A stretch of DNA of 64,000 bases, taken from positions 1 to 64,000 of the forward strand of contig CAMPDV010000011.1 in NCBI GenBank assembly GCA_946699065.1. The letters run 5' to 3'. Shown piece after piece: positions 41,291 to 52,504 of the stretch (position 1 is its first letter; each line of letters opens with the position of its first letter). Source of the DNA: Loxodes magnus. Its lineage: Eukaryota; Ciliophora; Karyorelictea; Loxodida; Loxodidae. A program made the translations under genes and the position numbers. The notes beneath the pieces were generated by a model. It had not been told where the DNA came from and did no database searches. It worked only from the letters and a program-made list of their open reading frames with translations.

Positions 41291-42078
41291 CATAAAAATA
41301 GAAAGTATAATTCAGAAAGTTAATCTCAACTCCAACCATTTTTATAATTATCATTTCTTACTTTTCTTCATTTTGTTATTTTATTTATTTTATCATTATT
41401 TTTAAATATTTCTTCTTTGTAAAATATTTTATCCCTTTTTTTTGTTTGTCAAGATTTTTTATTCTTTTTTTTAACCCTAAGAATCAAAAAATTTCATCAC
41501 CCTAAAATCAAAAAAATTATCACAACCCAATTCAAAATAAATTAGCACAAACCAAAATCAAAAATTTCGAAACCTAATTCGGTTATTTTCAAAACCAAAA
41601 TCAAAAAATTCAAAACCAAACTCAAAAAAAATCAAAACCAATATTAAAAAAAATCAAAACCAATATAAGAAAGATCAATACCAATATAAGAAAAATCAAA
41701 ACCAATATAAAAAAATAAAACCAAAATTAAAAAAAATAAAACCAAGATTAAAAAAAATAGTATTAAAATTTTTTATTCCCATTTTTTCCAAAATCCTTTT
41801 ATATTTTAAAATTTTTTCTCAAAAAGTTTATTCCTTTCTGACCTTCTACTTATCCCGAAATCCCCAATTTGTTCCGTCCCAACTCAGCTCTATAGTGTAA
41901 AACGCTGAGTAAAAAAAGACTTTGACACTTTTTGCCTTTTTCAGGCTTCTAACTCATGAAAATTTAATCTGCTGCACATTAAATGCAGTACGCTAAATTT
42001 TTCCTATCGTTAAAAACACATAATGCAACTTAAAAATAATAACAAACGTAATAAAATTTTATAACAAATTAAAAAAAA
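41291..42078. other. AT-rich intergenic stretch with CAAAACCAA-type degenerate repeat
   Basis: No gene is supported here. From about 41450 to 41760 the plus strand is rich in A with scattered CC and shows a loose repeat of about 21 bp around atcaaaaccaatat. A 7-bp inverted repeat, ACTCAGC at 41882-41888 with GCTGAGT at 41904-41910, lies in a less AT-rich patch. Confidence 0.5.
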
Positions 42079-42365
42079 ACTTTGCTCTTACACGTAACTC
42101 AAAAAATTTTCTAAGACTATGATATAAAGATAAAAAATTTTTGGCTCTAGTACATAACTCAAAAATTTTCCTAACACTAGAAAAATTTAGAACTTTTTGA
42201 TCTAGTATATACCTCAAAAATTTTTCCAACATTGGAAAATTTAAAACTTTTCAGCTCTAGTACGTGCTTCACAAATTTTTCAGACACTATAAAAATTTAA
42301 ACTTTTTTACTCTAGTATGTACTTCAAAAATTTTTCTAAACACTAGAAAATTTGAAATTTCTCTA
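42079..42365 (+). repeat. Five degenerate 55-60-bp tandem repeats
   Basis: Copies begin near 42084, 42144, 42199, 42254 and 42309. Each has a core like ctctagtacataactcaaaa followed by atttttc, a cactag motif and a run of A and T. Copies differ at many sites, so the repeat is old compared with the 80-bp satellite. The region to 42580 beyond it is plain AT-rich sequence, probably the 3' flank of the next gene. Confidence 0.75.
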
Positions 42366-42580
42366 ACACTTGATTTTAAAATTAAATTAAAAAAATTATT
42401 AATAAAAATAACTAAGTTCAGAAAAGACTTAGAAAAAATTACGAACTTTAAAATTTTTTTAAATTTAATTGTAATTATGATATTAAGAAGAACATAATTC
42501 TAATTTAATAAAGAATTAGAAAGATTTAAATTCTTAAATGTAAATATTAAAATAGTTTAAATAGTTAAAAATCGAATAGG

Positions 42581-44953
42581 TCACTTGATGTATCTCTACT
42601 TGTCCTCAACACTCATTGTAATGTTAGTCATTACGCAATTCTAAAATTATAGACCATAGTCAACATATACTTTGCTCCAGTCATTCTAAATGTGGTGTGT
42701 TAAATTCAAACTTTCCTATTACTAGTTGTTAGTATCTACTCCATTCAATAACCTTCCTAAGTTCCATCTTCGGAAATTGTAGTCTTTTGTTTAAGAATTT
42801 CATTTTTGTGTATTACTCGATACTAACCAATTGTTGTCCTTAGATAATGATAAACTACCCACAGTTTCCGTATGACCCAAAATTGTACAGATACATTCTT
42901 CATTATTGATATTTCATATTCTTATGGTCTAGTCAAGTGATCCTGATAAGATATACTTGTTGTTGCTCGAGAATATTACCGAAAAGATATAAGGGGTGTC
43001 ACCCGATAAGACCTTGGTACAAGACAGAGTTCGAGAGTTCCATAAACGAATAGTTTTGTCAGCAGATCCAGATATGATTAAGCTTGAATCACTGGATATA
43101 GCCACAGATAATACATTACTAGTGTGACCACTCATGGTCTTACAGGTACCTGTCTTGACGTCCCATAGTCTCACCGTCTAATCATCACTTCCCGATACAA
43201 TGAACTCTGAATCACTGGATATAGCCACAGATATTACATAATATGTGTGACCTCTCATGGTCTTACAGGTACCTGTCTTGACGTTCCATAGTCTCACCGT
43301 CTTATCATAACCTCCCGATACGATGAACTCTGAATCACTGGATATAGCAACTTATGATACAGAACCTTTGTGACCACTCATGGTCTTACAGGTACCTGTC
43401 TTGACGTCCCATAGTCTCACCGTAGAATCTTCACTTCCCGATACGATGAACTCTGAATCACTGGATATAGCCACAGATAATACAGAATCTGTGTGACCAC
43501 TCATGGTCTTACAGGTACCTGTAGCTATGTTGTAGATTCTAAGAGTAGTGTCAAATGATCCAGATACTATTAAGTTAGAGTTTGGTGAGATGGCAACCGA
43601 AGTGACTGAATTTGTATGTCCAGTGAAAATATGGGGGTGTTCGGAGGAGATTGATGTTAGATTGGCGTTGGAGAGGTCGCAGTTAATGAATTTTGTGTTA
43701 CGGAGGTTAGCTGAAGTTAGGTTGGAGTTGGAGAAATTGCATGAAGTGAAGGTGGTGTCCGATAAATCAGAGTTAGATAGGTCGATATTTTCGTAATTTT
43801 GATTAGCGAATGTGAAATTCATGTAATTTAGCAAAGTCAAGGAATTGGCTGCTGCTATTTGAATTTTTGGTTGATTCTTAGCAAGATTCAAGATCTGCAA
43901 CATGTATTGCTAGTTCTTTGCTGAATTTAGTTATATTAAATCGTAAAGAATCATTTATTTTTAGCATAAGTTGATTGTGTTCAATGGATTGTTCAAAATG
44001 GAACTCTTGTCGATTTATCTGTTTTGGAATTCATTGATGATATTCTAAAGTTGCTGAGTGCTTTCTATTTTGAACTCTTAAAGTGGTTATTTTGGGATTT
44101 AAACTGCTTTTATTTTTTTTGGAACTTTAGGCTGGCTTTTTTATGAAACTTGCTGACCTTAGATTTATTTTTTTGCTTCTTCTTAAGGTTGTCTCACTTC
44201 TTATGCTTGATTTTATTTGAGTTAGTTCTATAGATCGATGCATTTTCTTATTACAACTGAGAAATCTTACATATTTGCTCTTTGTTCAGGATTCATAGAC
44301 ATAATCTCTTTGAAGACCTTGAATGAAATTTCTGAAATTGATTTTTAGTTTTGACTTGCGTCTTAGTAACTCAAAGACTTTACTCTATTCATTTCATTCT
44401 ACATGCTTTCAAATCCTTTTACTACCTCATTCAATGCATTTATATTACGATTGAATTCCTAACTGGTTACCATCTTTTAAGTTTTTATTTGCTGATACTT
44501 TTCATTGAGAGCATTTATCTTTCTTAAGACTTACTCAATTTCATTTACGATCTTTTTTCTCTCATCTATTTCACTTTAACATAGTATCCACGTAACTTAT
44601 TTTACTATTTCATTGAAGATTTTTTGGAAATCTACACATGTTTTCTTGATGCTTAGGATATATGCCTTTTAGATATTGGCTTGTCCCGATAAGTCTTAAA
44701 TCAATTAAATCAGATTGGCTTAATGTTCAAACTTATTTAACTACTACTTGAAATGATCCTTTATGTCAAAATTCTTTAGATTTTTTTCTTAAATATTTAC
44801 TTTTTTGTTGTGAATCTGACAATTAATTGTATGAGCTTCTTGTAACTTTTAAAGACATTTAGTGCAACTAACACATCCACATTATAATTCTTTTGGCTAT
44901 CTTTTATTTTAGTCGAAAACTTTTTTACATTTTTAACAGAAGGTTAAATCCAT
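42581..44953 (-). CDS. RING-like, coiled-coil, pentapeptide-repeat and WD40 protein
   Basis: The frame runs from ATG at 44953 using TAA and TAG as Gln throughout. Near the N-terminus are paired Cys/His ligands (C6, C9, C25, C27, C30, C33, C45, H48) spaced like a RING finger. A long Gln/Lys/Glu-rich, probably coiled-coil region follows to about residue 370. Pentapeptide repeats of the A(N/D)LxX type cover about 380-435, and WD40 repeats start at about 442. Four blades carry RLWD or RLWN with TGG. Blade six reads DQTIRI, then TGA (codon 680), then NI, where WD40 proteins have Trp. A seventh blade follows, with a second TGA at codon 718 and FRRWNL. The frame ends at TGA 42583-42581, where coding composition stops. 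Read through, it is 790 residues with seven blades. Stopped at the first TGA, it is 679 residues with under six. The architecture suggests a ubiquitin-ligase-like scaffold, which is inference. No introns are needed. Confidence 0.85.
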
Positions 44954-47690
44954 TACTTATAATTTACTTAAAATAACTCTCTGAATAAATACCCAATATT
45001 ACAATGAAAATAAAATTGATAAAAAATAAATATTAATTAAAAATAAGAATTTATTAAAATTAGTAATTGTTTTTGATTAAAAAAAGATGCTAAAGAAAAT
45101 TAAAGATATTGATAACTATTAGATAAAAATATTAAACGCGAACAATAAAATTTTGCATAAATAATAAAATTACATATCAAAATCTATTTTTTAATCAAAC
45201 TAAAAAAAAATTTTTAATACAATTTTTAAAAAATATATTATTTTAAAATAAGTTATAAATTTTAATTAAAATTTTATAACTTATTTTTAAATAAATACAA
45301 TTAAAAATAATTTGCTTTAATATTAAAAAAATTATTAAAAACAAAAACTACTAATGATAAAATTAAAAAAAATTATAATAATAAAAATATAGTTTAAATC
45401 ATAATTAAAAAATTTATTTTTTTTTAAATGTAAAAACAAAACATATATTAATTAAAATCAAATTAATTTTTTATTATTTTAAAAGAATGAAAATATATAA
45501 GAAATGTATGTAATATAAAATTTAATTATTAAAAAAAAATCATATTATTTCAAGCTTAAAAATCAAAAATAAATGTTTTTATTAGTATATAACGTAAATT
45601 ATTTAAAAAAAATTAGAATAAAAAATCTTTATTCATCTGCAAAAAACTTGTATACTTAAACCTAAATAAAAAAATGTTTTAATACATAAAAAAATTTATT
45701 TAATACTGGAAATTATTTAATATCAAACAATAATGAAATAAATTATCTAAAATTAAATAGTAAAATTTATTTGTTTAAAAATTCAAATAATATTTAAATT
45801 TATTAGATATAATTTATTTAAAAAAATAGAGAAATAAACTAATATACAATTTGAAAAAAATATTCATTATATTAATAAAATTAAAACATCCTAAAAAGTA
45901 AACTCAAAATTAAATAATTTAAAAAAAATTAATTAATATTAAAAGAAAAAATAAAACAATAGATAAAAAAATTATGCTAATAAAATAAAAATGAAAATCA
46001 TAAATAAAAATTTACTTAAAAAAATATTAAAAAAAATAAAAAAGTGTAAAACTATAATAAAAATAGATATTCTAAAAATAAGAAAAATAATTCAATATGA
46101 TTAAAAATGATAAAAGAAGTAAACAAAAAAAAGAAAATTTAATTTATCTGAATGAAATTAAAAGTTTTAATTAAAATAAGAAAAACATATAAGGCTAATA
46201 AAGCCATATAATAATTAATTAAAAAAACAAATAATAATATTTATTAGCTTTATAAGCATTCTAAATATCTTCTTGGTATTTTATAAAATTCTACTAAGTA
46301 TGTTTCATATTTTATCTTTTATTAATTTTCTTAATTGTATTGCTTAATTAATTTTTCAAAAAAACTGAGCATAGTTATTTTACAATTAAATTAGATTTTT
46401 TTCAATTAAATCGGAATTATAAATTTCTACATTTATTCTATATCAGAATGCTATTTGAATCTATTAATATAAATTCCTCATTTTATATAGATTTTTTTGT
46501 TTTAATTAATAAAATCCTAAAATTTAGCATAGAAATTTAGAATAATTTATTATTAAGTTTATTTTAAGATATATTGGAAGAAAATATAAAAATGAGATTC
46601 ATTTTATTTGGTTTTCTTAATTATCTAATTTAACTTGTATGTTTTATTTACAACTAACATTACCAATTAATATATTTTATTTATATACCTTATTTAAGCT
46701 ACGAAACAAAGTGTATGAGGATTATAATGATAAAATAAAGCAGACGATATTTGCTATCTGTTTTAAGACTAGCTTTCATAAGAAAATAATTAAATCTACA
46801 TAGACTTAAATAAATAAAGATAACTAAAATTATAGAATTATAAATAATCAGATTGATAAATAAATATTAAGCTTACAAATAGTAGCTTAAAATAATTAAA
46901 TTCATAAAGTTATATTTATACCTTATTTATTTTTTATATTTTAGCTACTTTTAAATGTGATAATTATTTATTATGGAAGGCTTGTGATTGGCTTAATGAT
47001 TTATTTTATTTTTAAATTTTAAGAACATAATAATTTTTAGTTATATAAGGGAAATTTATTTATCTAAATTTATTAATACTATTTAGATAAAACTTTGATT
47101 AAATTATTTTAAAAGTTTATATTCCTGCGAGATTGATGTTATTAATAGTGAAAATGAATAATAATTTAACAACTAAAATTGAAATTTCAAGATCTTTTTG
47201 AAGAATGGAAAGTAAAGAAAGTAAGAAAAGAGGATCAAATAGTGAAAATATAAAGAAAATGTTTATAAGCAAGATAAAAATAGATAATTAGGTCATATTT
47301 ATACTCTAAAATTTATTAGAGTTATTTGGCAACAAATAATAAATAAAGCAAAATCTTTATTTTATTAACTTAATTTATTACTTTAAAGTTTCTTTTCGAT
47401 ATTACGAAAATACTTAGTAATATTTATTTTATTTTATTTCTTTATTATGCACTGATAGATGTATGCTTCGCTACTAAATTAACGTTTCGATATTAAAGTA
47501 AAAAAAGATCCTTAATATTACAATTTAATTATCTATCAAGCACTTTAATATTTTAATTTAATACTAGAGTTAATTTTCAAATAATTTCAATTATTCTTTT
47601 ATTATTTAAAGTAACTCTTTTAATAACTTACGTAGTTATTTAAAATTACTCCAAACCATATAAATTCACTTTGGTATTTAACATGTATAA
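44954..47690. other. Very AT-rich intergenic region
   Basis: This 2.7-kb stretch is dominated by A and T runs. From about 46560 to 47130 some frames look faintly protein-like, with a membrane-like segment and a YYG motif, but nothing recognisable was supported. I see no RNA gene or clear repeat. Confidence 0.5.
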
Positions 47691-48459
47691 ATGAAAATTT
47701 CCTTCTTATTGATATTGGCTATTATAGGCTTTTCTCAAAGTCACAGAATAGATAAGTTCTTTAAGTAAAAGCAAAGCTATATTCAAGAAAGACTTAGTAT
47801 CAAATCTATGAGAGATACAAATGGAAATGTTTATGAAGTAGGATTTTCATAAATTAGTTCTAATAATTAAGATTGCTGAATTAGGAAAGTAGATAGTTAA
47901 GAAAATGAACTGTACAAAACTTTCTTATATTCAAGCCCAGATGATTGTAGAGGTTTTACATTGATTTTAGACAGCAATGATAGACCATATGCAGCATTTT
48001 CGATTGATGGAGGCTTATATGATGCAGGATATATCACCAAAAAATCAGTTATAACTGGTGCTTTTTCAGGATCTATTTTTGATATTTAGGGTTCAGGATG
48101 AGGTCCTAAAGTTTCAGTTCTAGCTGGATTAAGAATTGATAACGGATTTATCGAACAAGCTACATTTTTAAGAGCTTAACTTTCTACAGGAAAAGCGAAT
48201 TAGTACTTAGTTTAAGAAATAAGTTTCTGTGCAGATTAAGTTTCAAGTTTACTCTTAGAGTTGGTATAAATATTTCGATAAAAATTCTTCAAATAATAAG
48301 TTCATAGGTTACCCAGAAGCAGACTTGATAAAAGTAAGTACGGAAGGATTTTTCAGACATTATATTCATTTAGACAGAAATATGACGATAATTACATAGG
48401 CTTCAGTTAAAGATCTTTTAACATGTTAAATTTTCTTTTAGGTAGAAGTTAGGAAATGA
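47691..48459 (+). CDS. Secreted protein of unknown function, probably with one 25-nt intron
   Basis: The ATG at 47691 opens a frame starting MKISFLLILAIIGFSQS, a typical signal peptide, so the product should enter the secretory pathway. TAA and TAG fall at Gln-compatible positions. Two in-frame TGA codons (47877-47879 and 48099-48101) fall in DC-x-IRKVD and GSG-x-GPKVSV contexts, where Trp would fit. The middle part, with DDCRGFTLILDSNDRPYAAF, SIDGG and KVSVLAGLRIDNG, resembles secreted beta-propeller-like repeat proteins from memory only. The frame shifts near 48210, and removing a GT-AG segment of 25 nt restores a coding frame that ends at TGA 48457-48459 (247 residues). If TGA is only a stop in this organism, the locus is a pseudogene. 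No partner gene is adjacent. Confidence 0.6.
48210..48234 (+). other. Candidate 25-nt intron
   Basis: The segment starts with GT (gtttaagaaa) and ends with CAG (ctgtgcag). Its length of 25 nt leaves remainder one on division by three, which is what is needed to join the coding frames on each side. Introns of this size are known in ciliates such as Paramecium. A plain one-base insertion would look the same in DNA. Confidence 0.4.
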
Positions 48460-50280
48460 ACTTAATTTGTTTTAATTAAATCCTATCTTTTAAGTACAAA
48501 TTTAAATAAAAAGCCCAAGTTAATAATTAAATATTGCTTAAGGAATATAATTTAAATTTAAAGATTCACTAAATGTTTATATATCTTAAGTATTTGTACT
48601 CTATGGCTTATTTGTAAAATGATTATTAATTTGATATATTTAATTTATATATTATAGTCAAAATAACCTTAACTTAATAATAATTATGCTAGTAGCCTTC
48701 ATTTTAATAAGCTATATCTCTTATGATTAAACTAATAGTATAAGAGTATTAGCCTTAATTATTCTTAGTATAATATCTTTATATTTTAATTAAGGAAATT
48801 ATGCAAAGGTAAGTAGGATTTGTTTTAATATTGCTATTATGGTATTTTTGTATAATTAACTAAGCTTCTTTAGTTACTATCTTTAATTCCTAAGAAAGAT
48901 AGTAGTATTTAATTTATTGTTGAATATAATTAGATTTAAGTAATAAATAGTATAATATTAATAATATAACTAGCTTTGGAAATAGATAATAAAAATAAGG
49001 CTTAATATTAATTTAATATTATAGCTACTAATTTAATAGTGTCTAGCTAATTTCTAAAATTAGTACTTACATTGATATTAGAATCTAAGAGCTTGTGCTT
49101 ATAAGATAGTAAATAGTTATAAGTTAAGTTTTAAAGATTCTAATAAAGAGAATAATGAAATAGTTTATTGAATATACTTGCATTTATATTAAATTCTTAG
49201 AGTTATCTAATATTATCTAACCTTTAGAAACTACTACCTATTTAGAATTTATTTGCTTAATTGCTTCATTTTTATTTAGAATGTAATTCAATTCTTTTAA
49301 GCATGTACCTCATTAAGAAAATCTACTCTTTACATTTATTTAAGAATTTTAAATTTAAAAGAGGGAAATTAAAAATATCAAGCTATAATACAATTAGGAT
49401 CATCCTATTTAGATAAAAATTAGAAAATAGCTAAACTTAATTCTTAATGACTCTTATATTTTATCCTTTTAGCCTTAAATAGACAAAAAGTATATTTAAC
49501 TATGCATTATACTAGAATTTATAAAGCAAAATAATAACTTAAAAGATTTAAATTAATAAATTATAGCAATAGGAATAAACAAGCTTTAAGATTTATTATA
49601 AATTAACTAAGAAGATTAAGAAATTATTATACTTTATAAAATATAAACTAATCAATCAACTAAAGCTAGAGTTATGAATCATTATATATTAGTGCCTACT
49701 TCATTAGGTCTTTTACTAAATTATATTTAATTCTAAGCTTATATCATTTTAAACTTTAAGCATCTCTTTAATTAAAATTTTGATTCATCATTTCTTTGCA
49801 AATAACTTTGAAGCATTTTTAATTAGAAGATATTAATAATCTATTTGCAAATATTTAATACCTAAAGCAGAATCTAATCTAGATTTAAATAAATTAGATA
49901 TTAGTGCTTTTTTTAATTTTATTCAAATTCAAAACTATGTAGATAAGACAACAATCTTTCCAAATATTTGGTAAATAAAAGATATATATAAAGTTAACTA
50001 TTTTTAGAGGTATTTTATAAGTGAATAGAGTCATTTCATCCCCAAATTCTTAGTATAAATATACATTTTTTAATTACTATTTAATCTTATAATTTTTTAT
50101 TCTCATCACTTTATTCACTTTAATTTTAAGAACGCCTAGTTTTCTTTAAACTATATCTAAAAGTTAAATAGTTTATTTAAAATATGACAACAAAAAGATT
50201 TATTAATCATTTAATAGTTATGTTCGCAATATATTTATTTTAACTTTACATTTTAATGAGAATCATAATATATTAGAAGA
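48460..50280. other. AT-rich sequence without a supported gene
   Basis: Long frames without TGA exist, for example 48686-49075 on the plus strand starting MLVAFILISY. They have low-complexity hydrophobic content and no motif I recognise, and frames of this length are expected by chance in DNA this AT-rich. No RNA gene was seen. Confidence 0.5.
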
Positions 50281-50670
50281 ATAAATAAACGTTTAATAGA
50301 TGGTACAAATAAATAGGTTTATAAAGATTTTAGATGATAAATTATTAGGTAATATTAACTAATAGATTAAAGAAATGTATTATATATTTATTCCCATGAA
50401 ACACATATATAAATAGACTTAATTTTTACTAATATTTAATTATTTAAAATATTAGTAATGATATACCAATAACCAGAATATTTAATTCAATCATATTTAA
50501 AAAATAATTTAAATTTTGTAATTTAGATTTAACTTAAATAAGAGATAAAACAGTATCAAATTAGTTGAAATAAATATTAATGAATCTTATAATAGATATC
50601 TTATGAATAATTTATAAAGATTATTAAATAAAAGTATTTCCTGTATTTTAAAATTAATGTAAGGTATCTG
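50281..50670 (+). mobile_element. LINE-like endonuclease relic
   Basis: One plus-strand frame with TAA and TAG as Gln contains, in order, a D-F-R stretch, then SHETHIQIDLIFTN at 50392-50433, then SWNKYQWILQQISYEQF at about 50563-50613. The first two resemble the C-terminal part of an L1-type apurinic endonuclease (D-x2-R, then a Ser/Arg-Ile-Asp motif). The last resembles the W-x-L-N-x2-L-L linker before the reverse transcriptase. The TGA codons at 50566 and 50581 are at Trp-like positions. No reverse transcriptase motif such as YADD was found downstream, so the copy is truncated or badly decayed. The similarity is short and the call is tentative. Confidence 0.35.
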
Positions 50671-52432
50671 AGTTTTCATTGAAAAGATTAAAATTAAAAT
50701 TTTAAATAAAAGTAATGAAATGTTTCAGATACATTGAAATTATATCTTTCATAATAGCATTTTTACTTTAATAATAAAAATCACTTTTTCTTAATAAAAA
50801 GAAGCTATAAAATTGCTTAATCTATTATCTATAGCTTAAAATGTAAAAATAATCTTTATTTTTTAAATAAAAACAATTTATAATAAACGTCTGGTATAAT
50901 TATGATTTGGTGGTTATCTCTTTTTTAATATAAACTTTTTGTAATAAGATAAAGCACTTTATCTATTTATAACTCTTTTACAAAAAATAGAATTTATAAA
51001 TGATATGCTTAATTAAATAAATTTATTTCTAAACTTTAATCAATAGAATTATCATTATAAGGTACATTGATAACTTTGATAGACTTTGAAACTAAAATTA
51101 GATAAAACTAAGAAATATCTTTAATTATAGATACAATTTAAATTAATAAAATCTTAAATATAACTAGCAAGCATTGTCTAATAATTTGTAAATGAAAGAG
51201 ATATTTATCTCATATAGTTAACGAATAGAAATATATAATTATTATTTTTTATTTAAAATACAACTTAGATTATATAATTTAATTTAGCTTTCCTTTATTA
51301 AACTTACATTTAATTAGATTTAAAATTATTAAATATCATATTAACTATTTATTACAATTAGAATATAATATAGTTATAAGGTTTTAAAATAATTAGTTCT
51401 AGTAAAAGATTAAATAATCTTGCTTTTTATAAAGCTATTAAATTTTTAGCTGAAATAATAGTTAAATGTAATTTTAAAAGTTAGTTAGATGTTTATTAGT
51501 AGATATAATAATTGCATAATTGTTTATTTTAAATAAAATATAATAATAAAGCTATAAATCTCCTAACTAAATAATTAATAGCTTAATATTATATTATATC
51601 TAATATTTTAATTCTTTCTAAGCTTTTATTATATTTATTCTACTATAAAAAACTTAATCTATCAAACTGAAAAAACTAAAAGTAAAAGGAAATTAATGAT
51701 TTAAAGTCTATTTGTTTCATAATTTTAAGAAATAGTGTGATATTAAAATAAACTAAGCTCTAAATAATTATTAATAAGTTATTAATTAATTTAATAAGCT
51801 TAAGCTTTAGATATCTAGATATATAACTTAAACATTAAACAAATTTAATTATATTAATTAATACACTTATATTTAGAACTTCACTTTAGTGAAATATCTG
51901 CTTAAATAAGAGAAACAGGCTTTCTTTCTTATTTAAAGTGAATTTTAATTAATGAATAGAATACTTTAATAAGATTAAATAAATTTGAAATTTAGTTCTT
52001 AAGAATCGTTAAAAGTAAGCAGTTGAAGTATTTTCTATATAATAATTTAATTATTAAAATATCCATTTCAGAAATGTTTAGCAGCTTAATGATATACTCT
52101 AATAGAATAAGAAACTTAATAATTATTAAATTAGCAATATTATTATATTAGCATTTAAAAGCTAATTAAGGTTATTCATTTAATTTTAAAGAAAAAGAAA
52201 AATATAAGGATGTTGAAACTTTTTAGAGTAAAATAGCTTTTAGATATAAGTGCTATCAATTAAAAGTTTTATTTAATATAACTATTTATTTACTAACTTG
52301 ATAAGCATAAAGGTTTAAGTTTTTAAGATAAAGAATGAATGCTTATTATAATAAAAACTATTTATAAGCAACCTTTAATTAATTAGTTTCTAAGTTAGAA
52401 TATTTAAAGAAACTAATATCCTATTAATAACA
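50671..52432. other. AT-rich sequence, possible further LINE decay
   Basis: No motif-supported gene was found. Plus-strand frames remain open for long stretches and are Leu/Ile/Asn/Gln-rich, which the composition alone can produce. It may include the degraded downstream part of the LINE-like element. Confidence 0.4.
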
Positions 52433-52499
52433 GACAGTGTGGCCGAGTGGTCTAAGGCGCTAGTCTTTTGGGGCGTGGGCTCAAATCCCACCGCTGTCA
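52433..52499 (+). tRNA. tRNA-Leu-like gene lacking its anticodon arm (probable pseudogene)
   Basis: The acceptor stem pairs GACAGTG with CGCTGTC and is followed by A as discriminator. TGGCCGAGTGGTCTAAGGC gives a Leu-type D arm and A box. GTGGG-CTCAAAT-CCCAC gives a normal T arm, apart from C where T54 is usual. Between the D stem and the T stem only a CTAG (52460-52463) plus a variable arm TCTTTTGGGGC remain. A normal tRNA-Leu has about 17 nt of anticodon stem and loop here. The gap looks like a roughly 13-nt deletion across a CTAG microhomology of the two stem strands. It is 67 nt long and cannot decode. The Leu assignment rests on the D arm and the long variable-arm remnant. Confidence 0.8.
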
Positions 52500-52500
52500 C

Positions 52501-52504
52501 TTTT
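52501..52504 (+). terminator. RNA polymerase III T-tract
   Basis: Four T residues follow the discriminator base by one nucleotide, the usual minimal terminator for a tRNA gene. Its presence suggests that transcription signals were intact when the anticodon arm was lost. Confidence 0.5.

Noticed and set aside
41461-41510. Telomere-like CCCTAA motifs
   Set aside because: Only two isolated occurrences in a CA-rich repeat, with no tandem telomeric run.
42264-42497. 77-codon plus-strand frame
   Set aside because: It lies in the degenerate 55-bp repeat and AT-rich flank, has low-complexity content and no motif.
43548-43796. 82-codon plus-strand frame
   Set aside because: It is the antisense shadow of the WD40 and pentapeptide part of the minus-strand gene.
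46560-47130. Possible ABC-transporter-like membrane segment on the plus strand (IYYGRLVIG)
   Set aside because: The match is a few residues only, the spacing to other transporter landmarks is wrong, and no ATP-binding motif follows.
48686-49075. 129-codon plus-strand frame beginning MLVAFILISY
   Set aside because: A frame free of TGA for this length is not rare at this composition, and no domain is recognisable.
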